From the NCBI GenBank assembly GCA_040770645.1, contig JAXGIS010000005.1, positions 57,381 through 121,380 of the forward strand: a stretch of 64,000 nt of DNA. The letters run 5' to 3'. The translations under genes and the position numbers were made by a program. Under the pieces are notes generated by a model. It did not search any database. It saw only the letters and a list, made by a program, of their open reading frames with translations, and was not told where the DNA came from. Position 1 is the stretch's first letter; the number at the start of each line of letters is the position of its first letter. The stretch comes from JAAYZX01 sp040770645. GTDB lineage: Bacteria; Actinomycetota; Thermoleophilia; RBG-16-64-13. Positions 45,329 to 54,401 of this stretch are shown here, piece after piece.

Positions 45329-46958
45329 TCACACCCGCACCTCCTCGAGGGCCGCTGCCAGCACAGAGCGGGGCACGTCCATCCCCCGCACGGGGCTCCC
45401 CAGTGCCGATAACCCCACAAATCCGCTGGTGCCGGCTTCCACTTTCTTGTCCCACTGCATAGCTTCCAGCAAGTCACGCACCGGCGGCAATTCGAGGCGT
45501 GTGGGTAGACCCAGCCTCTCCATAACTTCGGTTGTACGCGTCCTCAGTTCCCTCGGGCACTCGACTACCTCCTCGCTTACCCGGAGGGCCACGAGCAATC
45601 CCAGAGCCACGGCAAAACCGTGGCCCACTCTGCCGTACCCGGTGCAGCGCTCAATGGCGTGTGCCGTCGTGTGCCCCAGGTTGAGAACTGCCCTCTCTCC
45701 CCGATCCCGTTCGTCACGTTGCACAACGGCGGCTTTGTAGCCTACACAGCGCCGAGACACCTCAGACCACTCGTCCAGATCCATTCGCCCCAACGCTTGG
45801 GCGGATGACTCCAAGTGCTCGAGCAACCCCTCCCCCATGAGCAACGCGTACTTGAGGACTTCACCGAGCCCATTCCGCACCTCCGCGTCCGGCAGGGTGA
45901 TCAGGTAGGCGGGGTCGACGAGCACGCGTTGCGGTTGATAGAAGGTGCCGACCAGATTCTTGCCGTAATCCAAGTTCACGGCCACTTTTCCGCCAACACT
46001 CGAGTCAACCTGTGCCACCACCGACGTTGGTATCTGCCACAGTGGCAGCCCTCTCAGGTAGGTGGCTGCAACAAACCCACCGAGGTCACCGACGACGCCA
46101 CCGCCCACAACTACAAGCACGTCATCGCGGTGGACACGTTGTTTGGCCAGTGTATCCCAGCATGTGCGCGCCGAATCGAGGGTCTTGCTTGTTTCGCCCG
46201 CCGGTAGAACCACTACGCCGTGCTCGCCGATAGCCTCCAGCCCGGCCAGCTGCTTCAACTCACGGCGCCGGCATTGGACGATGTTGGTGTCCGTCAACAC
46301 AACGGCGCGCCTGCCCTGCGCCCAGAGTTCTTGGCTCCATTGGGTCAACAGCCCTCCGCGCCCCGGGCCTCCCCATATATGGGAGACGCAGTCGGCACCC
46401 CTGACCTCTGCCTGCCACTCGGCTGGAGTCACGGTGTTGGGGAGCGGTCTTGGGAGCAAAGCCGCCAAACGGGCGGCAATCCTGGGGATGTCCAATCCGG
46501 CCGTATCGACGGCCCAATCTGCCACGGATGCATACACAGCGCGGCGTTCCTTGGCCAGTGCTCGAAAGGAGGCCCGATCTTGTGCCAGCGGTCTGGTGGT
46601 CCCCCGGGACCTCTCCCAGGCCACTTGCTCATCAACACACAGCCAGACAGTGGTACATCCAGAGGCCAGGAGTTCGCGTGCCTCGGCCGTTGAAGGTGTG
46701 CCTCCGCCCAGAGCCAGCACCAGTGTGCTCGAGGTGGGGTCTCTGCGGAGAATCTCTTCGCAAGGCGGCGAGTTCCAACTGCCGGAATTCCCGTTCACCG
46801 CGCTCCGCGAACATCCGCTCCACGCTCATGCCTGCGTCTGCCACGACCACATCATCGAGGTCGACGAACTCATACCCGTGACTCTCGGCCAGCGCTCTTC
46901 CGACGCTGGTTTTGCCGGAGCCCATGAAACCGGCTAAAGCAAGGACCGGCGCCACCAC
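45329..46958 (-). CDS. aroKB: Shikimate kinase - 3-dehydroquinate synthase fusion (AroKB, one frameshift)
   Basis: The first part (about 1-170) is shikimate kinase, with GFMGSGKTSVGRALAE (P-loop), FVDLDDVVVADAG, EREFRQLE and LVLALGGGTPST. The second part (about 190-530) is 3-dehydroquinate synthase, with VVLTDTNI, LPAGETSKTLD, VVVGGGVVGDLGGFVAATYLRG, QVDSSVGGKVAVN, GEVLKYALLMG and NLGHTTAHAIE (zinc His). One frame change near 46760 lies inside the kinase; the join between the two enzymes is in frame with no internal stop, so this appears a true fusion as known in Thermotoga. They catalyse non-adjacent shikimate steps. The start overlaps the aroC end. Confidence 0.9.
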
Positions 46959-48143
46959 CCGCGCTCCTCCAGTTCCCGTGAGTACGCCTCCACGGCCCGC
47001 ACGAGGTCAGAAATCCTGTCGCCCCCGAACTTGTCCAGAAAAGCCGATGCCAACTCCGAGGCCACCATCGCTTCGCCGACCACGCGGGCGGCCGGCACGG
47101 CTACTACGTCGCTGCGTTCCCGATGCGCCTCCACCGGCATCATGTTCGACAGGTCCACAGAAGGCAACGGTTGCGTGAGGGTTGGAATCGGCTTCATGGC
47201 CGCACGGACCAGCAAAGGGCTCCCATTGGTCATACCGCCCTCAAGGCCGCCCGCCCTGTTCGACGTTCGCGTCACGAAGGCCCCATCGGCGTCTTCGGCC
47301 CGCACAAAGGCGTCATGCATCTGAGACCCGTGTAGCGCTGCCGCTGCGCTTCCCAAACCGATCTCCACCGCTTTGATGGCCGGAATGGAGCCCACGGCGC
47401 CCATCAGCCGACCTGTAAGACGGTCCTCCGGGCACGCATAACCCCCAATCCCAGGCACCAGTCCCCATGCCCACACTTCGAAAACACCGCCCAGGGACTC
47501 ACCCGTCCTCACGCGCTGCATCGATCTCCCGCAGCATCATGGCTTCTGCCTCGGCATCAGCGCACGCAACCGGCGAGTCCTCCACACGCTTCCAATCTAT
47601 TGACGCAGGATTCAGGTAGTCGACGGGCGTGGAATCGCTCGTGGTACCGATGCGTGACCCTGGCCGCTACCGTCACCCGTACGGTCTCCAGAATGCGGCG
47701 GGCGACGGCGCCCGCCGCCACCCGCGTCACCGTCTCCCGGGCACTGGCACGTTCAAGGACGTTGCGCAGATCAGTGTGTGCGTATTTGGCGGCTCCCGCC
47801 ATATCAGCGTGCCCGGGTCGCGGAACCGTCAGTGCGGGGACAGCGCCACCAAGCGCACCAGGCCCGGCTGCATAATGGGGCGCCATGTATCGAAGTCTTT
47901 GTTCTCAATCAGAAGCGCTAGCGGGGTGCCCAATGTGTAGCCGTGTCTAACGCCCGAGAGGATGCGAACGGCGTCGTCTTCAATGGCCATGCGTCCACCT
48001 CGGCCGTAGCCTCTACGCCGTCGTAACAAGTCCCCGGAGATGTGTTCACAGGTGAGGGCGAGTCCAGCAGGGACTCCGGTAAGGATGCACACCTCGGCGG
48101 GTCCATGTGACTCCCCCGCCGACACGAACCCCAGCCTGCCCAC
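46934..48143 (-). CDS. aroC: Chorismate synthase (frameshifted)
   Basis: AroC makes chorismate from EPSP using reduced FMN. The N-terminal piece (GTG 48143, GGGGAGAG upstream) has GFVSAGESHGPAE, RRRGYGRGGRMAIEDD and SGVRHGYTLGTPLALLIENKD. The middle piece has VPRPGHADMAGAAKY and SARETVTRVAAGAVARRIL. The C-terminal piece has GSIPAIKAVEIG, SNRAGGLEGGMTNGSPLLVRAA and the final VAVPAARVVGEAMVA. Breaks are near 47850, 47620 and 47520. Combined length and motifs are those of a normal enzyme. Confidence 0.9.
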
Positions 48144-48172
48144 ATCACTCTCCCCGCGTTCGCCCTTCTATG

Positions 48173-48200
48173 ACCAACGGCGCCGGTCGGCGCCGTTGGT
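48173..48200 (-). terminator. Strong GC-rich hairpin ending the pilus operon
   Basis: A perfect 12-base-pair stem (ACCAACGGCGCC with its complement) closes a GGTC/GACC tetraloop in the 86-base gap between the PilP-like gene and aroC. On the minus strand it follows the pilus genes and precedes aroC by about 30 bases. There is no T run, as in many actinobacterial terminators. It could also act on aroC expression. Confidence 0.6.
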
Positions 48201-48229
48201 ACAATCCTATCCCAGTCCGGGCTGTTGTG

Positions 48230-48832
48230 CTACTTGATGATCTGCTGACCCACAGAGAGAGTACGCGTCTCGCTCCCGTGCTGGAGAGTCACCGTCTGGT
48301 TCTGGGTGTTTATCGCCAGTACTTTGATCTGCCCCCAAGATGTGGACACCACTTCGCCCACCTTCTTGTCCTGGTACACGACTCGGTTCACCTCAAAGGT
48401 ACAGACGGCCACCCCATTCACGCTGCTGATAGACAACAACTTCAGGTAGCGGGATCCGCTTGTGGTCTGTGTGGGATGGGACGTTGGCGTGGTTGTGCTT
48501 CGCGTGGTCTGCGATCCACTGGGGGTAGTGGTGCTTTGGCTGGTTGAAGGACGCGAAGTAGTGGTTGTACCAGAACCCTGCGAGCCCGGAGTGGAAGTAT
48601 TGGTGGTGGAGATGACCTGCGGAATGAACGGGTCCTTGGCCTGGAAGGTGGAGAGGAAATCCAAGACTACAACCTTGGTTGTAGTAGTGGTGGCAGGCAC
48701 CGGAGTAGCCGTCACGGCAACGGCCGGTGCCGAGGAGCGGGGTGTTTCCCCACAGCCGACGACCGAAAGCAGACACGCAGCCAAAATGAGTGTTCCTATT
48801 ACCAGGAAGGAGGCGCGTCTATATTGAATCAT
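48230..48832 (-). CDS. PilP-like lipoprotein of the type IV pilus cluster
   Basis: The 200-residue product starts at ATG 48832 with GGGAGG upstream. A lipoprotein signal peptide (SFLVIGTLILAACLLSVVGC) ends in a lipobox cysteine. A Thr/Ser/Pro-rich linker (about 35-120) includes the PilP-like KDPFIPQV element. The compact C-terminal domain (RYLKLLSISSVNGVAVCTFEVN to VTLQHGSETRTLSVGQQII) has the beta layout of PilP. PilP links PilN/PilO to the secretin in diderm bacteria; here no secretin gene is seen and the cell may be monoderm, so its partner is unknown. The order pilM-N-O-P supports the call. Confidence 0.75.
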   Translation of the reverse strand: MIQYRRASFLVIGTLILAACLLSVVGCGETPRSSAPAVAVTATPVPATTTTTKVVVLDFLSTFQAKDPFIPQVISTTNTSTPGSQGSGTTTTSRPSTSQSTTTPSGSQTTRSTTTPTSHPTQTTSGSRYLKLLSISSVNGVAVCTFEVNRVVYQDKKVGEVVSTSWGQIKVLAINTQNQTVTLQHGSETRTLSVGQQIIK

Positions 48833-48845
48833 CGAAAGGCCTCCC

Positions 48846-49460
48846 TCACTGATCTGTCGCAGGCTGGGCCGCGGTAGATGCTGCGGGCGCGGGCTCGAGT
48901 GCGGGATTGCGCTCGAAAGCACTCATGATCATAGTCACGCTGAGTTTGGGCGAGGCCGTGGTGCTGCTGGCGGTGCCGGCGAGAGCCAGTGACACACTGT
49001 CCACGGTCAAGAGTCTGCCCGGTGCGCCGACCAGTTGCTCGGCGCGGTAGATGAAATCATTCACATCAAAGAAAGATCCGCTGAACTTGAGGTCTAGAGG
49101 GATTACCTGGAAAGACGGGGCTGCTTCTGTAGCTTCACCTGGTGTAATGGTGATGAAGTCTATGCCCGCCTCGGCCGCCAAGTCCTGAATTTGCAGAATC
49201 AAGCTGGGTAACTCCGGTGAGAACGGCACCATCTTGGCCAACTCCACCAGGCGCGCCTCATTCCGGACCGCCTCTTCTTTCATCTGGCTCATCTGCGCTA
49301 ACTTTGCCTGCAGAACCATCAACTGCTGACGTTCGTCCTCGATCCTGCCCTCGTACTCAGCTATATTCTCGCGCAGCGGACTTAGGAGTAGGAACCAGTA
49401 CGCAACCACGGCTGCCACCAGCACCAAAGCCACTAAGATGAAGATCGAGCGACGTTTCAC
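48846..49460 (-). CDS. pilO: Type IV pilus inner-membrane protein PilO
   Basis: The 204-residue protein has one N-terminal membrane helix (SIFILVALVLVAAVVAYWFLLL), a coiled coil (about 35-75), and a ferredoxin-like periplasmic domain with LILQIQDLAAEAGIDFITITPG and PLDLKFSGSFFDVNDFIYRAEQL. PilO pairs with PilN to align the pilus assembly platform. Its start overlaps the pilN stop by four bases. The C-terminal 20 residues are Ala/Pro-rich. Confidence 0.9.
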   Translation of the reverse strand: MKRRSIFILVALVLVAAVVAYWFLLLSPLRENIAEYEGRIEDERQQLMVLQAKLAQMSQMKEEAVRNEARLVELAKMVPFSPELPSLILQIQDLAAEAGIDFITITPGEATEAAPSFQVIPLDLKFSGSFFDVNDFIYRAEQLVGAPGRLLTVDSVSLALAGTASSTTASPKLSVTMIMSAFERNPALEPAPAASTAAQPATDQ

Positions 49461-50134
49461 GGGGCAACCTGCACTTGCGAGATGGGAAGTGGCGTATCGG
49501 CCGCCTGCGTGTTGACCACTACCGACTGCACGGTGAAGGTCTTGAGGCTCTTGGCGGATTGGCCGGAGCCTCCTGAGCTACCCTCTGCGCCGGCAGTCTG
49601 CAGTTGGATGCTCTTGAGCGAGGGCATTTGTTCCAGGCGAACCAGGAGTGTGGCTACATCAGCGAATGTGTAGGTGGTGCCCGCGATGGTGAACGATCCC
49701 TGATCCGCCTCAGCGGTATTGCTTGGCGCCGTTGCCGGCGTTCCACCCTTGAAAAGCGGCACAGGCGGCGAAGTCAGCGACAACTGCTGCAACCACACTT
49801 CTTTTGGTATTACCAAACTGAGATCTCCCAGCGTCTGGGAGAGTAGAGTACGTCCCGCGTAGATGTGCTGAATCACTTCCTCCGCGTCGCGGCGCTGATT
49901 ACCCAGTGTCTCGTATTGCGCCAGCGCGGCCAGTTGGCTTCTGACCTGGGCGGTCTGCGCCCGCACCTGCTCCAGGTCCCGTTTGCGATCGGTCAAGGTC
50001 CCGTTGAAGAACACATAGCTGAGCGCGATGCCGGCCACCACCACCACCGCCAACACGATAAGCCCCAACATACCGAAGTCGGTCTGCGTTCTCAGGCGTT
50101 CCGATGGAGGTATGAGGTTGATGCGCCGTATCAT
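49457..50134 (-). CDS. pilN: Type IV pilus inner-membrane protein PilN
   Basis: PilN has a short cytosolic tail that binds PilM, seen here as MIRRINLIPPSERLR, followed by a membrane helix (LGLIVLAVVVVAGIALSYVFF), a coiled coil and a periplasmic domain with TIAGTTYTFADVATLLVRLEQM. The 225-residue length is typical. The ATG (50134) shares bases with the pilM stop, which shows tight coupling. Confidence 0.92.
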   Translation of the reverse strand: MIRRINLIPPSERLRTQTDFGMLGLIVLAVVVVAGIALSYVFFNGTLTDRKRDLEQVRAQTAQVRSQLAALAQYETLGNQRRDAEEVIQHIYAGRTLLSQTLGDLSLVIPKEVWLQQLSLTSPPVPLFKGGTPATAPSNTAEADQGSFTIAGTTYTFADVATLLVRLEQMPSLKSIQLQTAGAEGSSGGSGQSAKSLKTFTVQSVVVNTQAADTPLPISQVQVAP

Positions 50135-51241
50135 CAGTCGACCTCGTCCAAGGCCAGCCCGATCGCCACCGCCATACGCGGGGCCAGCCCCGCAACCATC
50201 GCATCGGGTGTGCGGCTACGATTCTCCGCGATCCTCAGAAGCGGATTCCCCAGTTCCACTGGAATGCCCAGACTCTCGCCCAGGAAGGTGTCCAGGTTGC
50301 GCAGCAGGGGGCCTCGGCCGCTCAATATGAGCCGCGTTACCGGCAGAGAGTATTCCTGGCTTTGGTAGTAATCCAGCGAGCGCCGCATCTCCTCGGTGAA
50401 CTGTGCAGCAACCTTGGCCAGCGAGGTCTGCACCTCCTGCACGGTAGAGGGATTGTAATCCTCGCCCAGTGTCGGAGCCGGTCCGGGCACACCCACCAAT
50501 TCGGTCAGTGCCAAGCCCTTCGGGAGCCACGCCTTGGCCTTCCACCAATACATTCACGAAGTTGTCATAAGCGAAAGACACGATACGGGTGAACAGCGGG
50601 ATCCCATCTGACGCCACCACCAAAGTGGATGTGGACGAGGTCAAATGTAGGAAGCCGGTCGCTTCCTCCGCTGGTGCTCCCTGATCGACAAAAGAGACGG
50701 GGGAAGATAGAGCGCGGATGAGCGCAAAGGCAGATACGTCAATGCCGTCCACACTCAGACCGGCTTTGCGCGCGGCGTGCAGATGCAGATGCACCATCTC
50801 TTTTTGGGCGGCCACCAACACCACCTGTTGGCGGACCACTCCTTCCGAATCCACCTGGCGGCGCACCACTTGGAAGTCCAGCACGACCTCCTCTATGGGC
50901 ATGGGGATGTAGTCCTGCGCTTGAAATTCGATGGCACCGCGCAGTTCCTCCTCATCCATCTCCGGTACTTCGATGGTACGTACGATCACCTTCTGGTTGC
51001 CCACACCGAGCCGCACCAGTCTGCCTTTGAAGCGACCCTCCTTCACGAAGGATTTCAATTCGGCCGCAAGCCCATCGGGGTCTAGTACCTCACCCTCGAA
51101 GACGATCCCCTCGGGGAGCCGACGCTCATGGACTGCAGCCAGGGACAACATGGGGGATTTGCCCCCCAGCTGCACACCGACGATGCTCGACTTCCCAATG
51201 TCAAGCCCAATCGGCTCTTGCCTCATCGCCAGTATCGCCAT
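50134..51241 (-). CDS. pilM: Type IV pilus assembly ATPase-fold protein PilM (frameshifted)
   Basis: PilM is an FtsA-like actin-fold protein on the inner face of the membrane that binds the PilN tail. Visible parts are IGLDIGKSSIVGVQL, AIEFQAQDYIPMPIEEVVLDFQVV, GIDVSAFALIRAL, FLHLTSSTSTLVVASDG, and after a frame change near 50520 the segments RRSLDYYQSQEYSLPVTRLI, LSGRGPLLRNLDTFLGESLG and APRMAVAIGLALDEVD. The start ATG 51241 follows GAGGGAAC. The pilQ, pilB, pilT, pilC and pilin genes are not in the window. Confidence 0.92.
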
Positions 51242-51277
51242 GTTCCCTCGCAACCCCGTGCCTGCAACCACATGCTG

Positions 51278-51442
51278 CTACACCCAGCGGTATCTCACCG
51301 AAACACTCTTCGACGACGGTGCCGCTGCACCTTCTGCTGCCTCACCCAATGCAGTTAGAACCGCACATTTCAACGCGCCCCGCCACCTGGGAGTTACGAA
51401 CCCCACTGCACGATCGGTTCGGGACGTGATGTTCCCCACCAT
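51278..51442 (-). CDS. Possible 54-residue small protein between pilD and pilM
   Basis: An ATG directly abuts the prepilin peptidase stop (TGAATG) and opens a 54-codon frame ending at 51278, 36 bases before pilM. The product has a weakly hydrophobic centre (WRGALKCAVLTALG) and no prepilin motif. The ribosome site is weak. Position is the only support, and it may be non-coding. Confidence 0.25.
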   Translation of the reverse strand: MVGNITSRTDRAVGFVTPRWRGALKCAVLTALGEAAEGAAAPSSKSVSVRYRWV

Positions 51443-52201
51443 TCAGCCAATCAACCCCACGTACCAGGTCAGCACGTGCGCCCCGGCCAGGCAGCCAATG
51501 ATACCCCCTCCCGCCAAGAAGGGTCCAAAGGGAATCCGGTCTTTGCGGGTGCGTCGACGTGTGGCCAGCAGAAGTACCCCCACGATGCCGCCCATGAGAA
51601 AGGCGGCGAACATGGCAACGATGACATCGGCGCCCAACACGAAACCCAGAAGCAATGCCAGTTTGACATCGCCAAAACCCATGCCTCCCGGCCAGATCAG
51701 GGCAACCACGAACAGGAACAGCGCCGCCCCCAGCCCCGAAACGAGGTATTGCCACCAACGCTGGGGCGCCAGAAGCACGGAGGCCGCCAGACCCACCGCT
51801 GCCGAAGGCAGCACGATCTTGTCCGGGATGATGAAGTAATCTAAATCGATGAGGCTCACCGCCACCAGCACTGCGAAGAAAGCCCAGGCCAGAAGCAGGC
51901 GCGGTGTCCAGCCGATGACCAGTGCAGCCGCTAGGAACAGAAGGCCTGTTAACCCCTCCACAACAGGGTAGCGTACTGGAATGGCAGCTTGGCAGTCCCT
52001 GCACCTGCCACGGAGGGCCAACCAACCCAACACGGGTACGTTGTCATGCCAACGCACGGCGTGGCCACACGAAGGACAGTGTGAGCCCGGCCTAATGAGC
52101 GATTCTTTTTTGGGCACGCGATAGGCCACCACATTGAGGAAGCTCCCGATAATGAGGCCCAGCAAAAGCGAAACGACATACAGGAGTGCGTTCAACCCCA
52201 C
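51443..52201 (-). CDS. pilD: Prepilin peptidase / N-methyltransferase
   Basis: The 252-residue integral membrane enzyme cleaves and methylates type IV prepilins. The N-terminal methyltransferase-associated zinc motif has CPSC and CRDC pairs (near residues 42-72). The two catalytic aspartates are in SLIDLDYFIIPDKI and in GGMGFGDVKLALLLG (GxGD family). About eight hydrophobic segments are present. The protein starts at ATG 52201 and heads the pilM-pilP run on the same strand. Confidence 0.95.
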   Translation of the reverse strand: MGLNALLYVVSLLLGLIIGSFLNVVAYRVPKKESLIRPGSHCPSCGHAVRWHDNVPVLGWLALRGRCRDCQAAIPVRYPVVEGLTGLLFLAAALVIGWTPRLLLAWAFFAVLVAVSLIDLDYFIIPDKIVLPSAAVGLAASVLLAPQRWWQYLVSGLGAALFLFVVALIWPGGMGFGDVKLALLLGFVLGADVIVAMFAAFLMGGIVGVLLLATRRRTRKDRIPFGPFLAGGGIIGCLAGAHVLTWYVGLIG

Positions 52202-52285
52202 CGTTCTCCCCGACTCTTCGGCTGAGCCCCAGGTCTTCGGAGCCCTGAACGAACGTACCGTACCTTATGCCGGCTCCGCTTGCCA

Positions 52286-52301
52286 GAGGACCTAGGTCCT
52301 C
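52286..52301. promoter_or_regulatory. 16-base perfect palindrome in the pilD / enoyl-CoA hydratase divergent gap
   Basis: The sequence GAGGACCTAGGTCCTC is a perfect inverted repeat, 85 bases upstream of pilD and 183 bases upstream of the divergent enoyl-CoA hydratase start. Size and position suit an operator for a dimeric regulator. No regulator gene is adjacent, and the assignment is inference. Confidence 0.4.
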
Positions 52302-52352
52302 ATCTTATTTCACAGGCGCGTACGCCCTGTGGATAGAAGGGTCTGCCGATCA

Positions 52353-52389
52353 CCGGTCTCCCTGCATAGGGAAGGCGGAGCGCCACCGG
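52353..52389 (+). ncRNA. Potential three-way-junction RNA structure in a leader region
   Basis: On the plus strand CCGGT (52353-52357) pairs with ACCGG (52385-52389). These enclose a five-base-pair hairpin TCCCT-GCAT-AGGGA (52359-52372) and a four-base-pair hairpin GGCG-GAG-CGCC (52374-52384), with single-base linkers. It lies about 95 bases upstream of the enoyl-CoA hydratase start; the complement would lie in the pilD leader. I match no known riboswitch class by eye. Confidence 0.25.
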
Positions 52390-52483
52390 CGGAGACTCGT
52401 TTCTACCCGGGCTTTGGCCTGCTTTTTGGCTTACGGGTATGCCTCCTGCTACACTCGGACGCCGTCGAGTCGAGGAGGAAACC

Positions 52484-53257
52484 ATGACAGACCCATTGCT
52501 GATAGAGCGGCGGGGAAACGTCGAGATCCTCACCCTGAATCGCCCGGACAAGCTCAACACCCTGTCAGATGATCTCATCGCCGCTCTGGCTGCACGCATC
52601 GAGCGACTGCGGCACGAGCAGGACGTACGGGCGGTGGTGCTCACCGGTCGGGGGCGCGCGTTCTGCGCCGGTGTGGAGATGGGTACGGGCGAATGGAACC
52701 CCCTCAACTCTCGCGAGTTCCTGAAGGACATAAACGGAGTACTGGACGACCTCGAGCAACTCCCGCAACCCACCATCGCGGCCATCAACGGCCCAGCGGT
52801 GGCCGGTGGACTTGAGCTCGCCCTCGCCTGTACTCTCCGCGTGGCCTCGTCCGCCGCCACCCTGGGCCTCCCCGAGATCACCTTGGGTCTCGTGGCGGCT
52901 GTGGGTACCACTTATCGTCTGCCTCGACTCATAGGCTTCGGGCGGACCCTCGAGATGGCCCTGCTGGGAGACACGGTGGACGCCACGACGGCGCACGCTT
53001 GGGGCTTGGTCAACCGCGTGGCCGCCCCCAGCGAGGTCCAGAGTACAGCAATGGAGCTGGCCTCACGTCTGGCGTCAGGTCCGCCGGTGGCAACCAGCTT
53101 GGTGAAGGATGCGCTCTACGGCGCCGCGGCCGGTGGCAATAGCGCCGCGCAACTCTTGGAAGTCCTCTCGGCCAGTGTGAATCACTACACCAGCGACAAA
53201 CTCGAAGGCATAGCCGCTTTCTTTGAAAAACGTCCCCCCCGCTTCACGGGTCGGTGA
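52484..53257 (+). CDS. Enoyl-CoA hydratase/isomerase family protein
   Basis: The 257-residue crotonase-fold protein starts at ATG 52484 after GAGGAGG. Oxyanion-hole elements are GRGRAFCAGVEMG and INGPAVAGGLELALACTLRVAS; IAAFFEKRPPRFTGR closes the protein as in many hydratases. The catalytic Glu region reads LGLPEITLGLVAAVGTTYRLPRLIG, close to the typical P-E-x-x-L-G. Substrate is unknown. The next gene, a KAS III-like protein, starts 43 bases later on the same strand, so the two may act in one acyl-CoA pathway. Confidence 0.9.
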   Translation: MTDPLLIERRGNVEILTLNRPDKLNTLSDDLIAALAARIERLRHEQDVRAVVLTGRGRAFCAGVEMGTGEWNPLNSREFLKDINGVLDDLEQLPQPTIAAINGPAVAGGLELALACTLRVASSAATLGLPEITLGLVAAVGTTYRLPRLIGFGRTLEMALLGDTVDATTAHAWGLVNRVAAPSEVQSTAMELASRLASGPPVATSLVKDALYGAAAGGNSAAQLLEVLSASVNHYTSDKLEGIAAFFEKRPPRFTGR

Positions 53258-53300
53258 TGGAAGCCGGACTGACTGAACGAGCACAGGTGGCCAAAGCCCC

Positions 53301-54304
53301 ATGACGGTTTTCCCGTGCGGGATTCGAGGTTTGGGGTTCTACCTGCCGGAGGCCGAGCTGTCGGTTCCGGCATTGGCCCAACAGGCCGGGCTCCCGGACA
53401 TCGTGGCTCGGTTCGCCGGAGCCCGCACCGTCCGTCAGGCTGATCCGTCGGATACCCCCTCCTCGCTGGCGATCTTGGCCGCCCGCAAGGCACTGGAGTC
53501 GGCAGGTGTCTCCGCCCAAGATATTGATGCGGTGATATGGTGCGGTGCGGCTGTGCCCGACTACCTGATGCCCACCTCGGCCGGACTAATCCAGCACGCC
53601 TTGGGCATCGGTCACATCCAGGCATTCGATGTGGCCCAAGGCTGTGCCGCCATGCTGACCGCATTGCAGGTGGCCCACGGGCTCATGGCTCTCGACTCCG
53701 CGTGCCGTACGGTTCTGGTGGCGGGCGGCGACAAATGGGGCGCCTTCACTCACCACCACAACGCTGATTCGGTCTTCTTCGGCGATGCCGGTGGGGCGTT
53801 TGTGTTGCAGGCCCACCACCAGTCTCTTCAGCCGATTGCCTACCACACTCTTACCCGAGGGAGTATCAACCACTGTGGCTCCTGGAGGCCGGTGGCGCGC
53901 GGACTCCCGCATCCGCCTTGACCGTGGCTCAAGGACGCCACATCTACAAATGCCACGATCCCGCAACGGCCCATGGAGCCTTCAAGGAGATATACGTTCC
54001 CACTCTCGTGGACGTGGCGAAGACGACCCTCACCAAGGCCGGGCTGGGTGTCTCCGACATCGCCTTCTTCTCCATGGTGAATGCCAACTTGAGAGTGCTG
54101 GAACTCACCTCTGCCGGTCTCGGCATTCCCATCGAGCGCACGTCGGCATCGTACCTGGAAGAATTCGGCCACTTGGGAGCACCGGACGTGTTTTTCAATG
54201 TGCAGAAGGCCATTGAAGATGATCGCCTGCAACCCGGCGATCACGTTTTGCTACTCACCACCGGGATCGGGTTCTTCTGGGTGTCTGCAGTAATCAAATG
54301 CTGA
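53301..54304 (+). CDS. KAS III (FabH)-like thiolase-fold protein with altered active site (frameshifted)
   Basis: The protein is about 334 residues and has the thiolase fold in two frames joined near 53855. The nucleophile Cys is in FDVAQGCAAMLTALQVAHGL. The usual catalytic His of PHQAN is replaced (MVNAN) and the Asn of HGNTS appears as FGHLGAPD. The Cys-His-Asn triad is therefore Cys-Val-His by alignment. Such changes are known in KAS III relatives that act as acyltransferases or in non-decarboxylating condensations. It follows the enoyl-CoA hydratase. It is not a standard fatty acid initiation enzyme; the substrate is unknown. Confidence 0.82.
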
Positions 54305-54401
54305 GCAAATCAGCTCCTCACACCCCTTGCACGGCTTATCACTATCCGTTACCATGTACATGCAACTGGCATATAGTGTTTCGCCATGAAAGGGCAGCAT
54401 A

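Noticed and set aside
52202..52483. c-di-GMP (GEMM) or purine riboswitch in the pilD/enoyl-CoA hydratase gap
   Set aside because: A TTTCTACC stretch and a three-way fold suggested a purine or GEMM element, but the class-specific conserved loops are not present.
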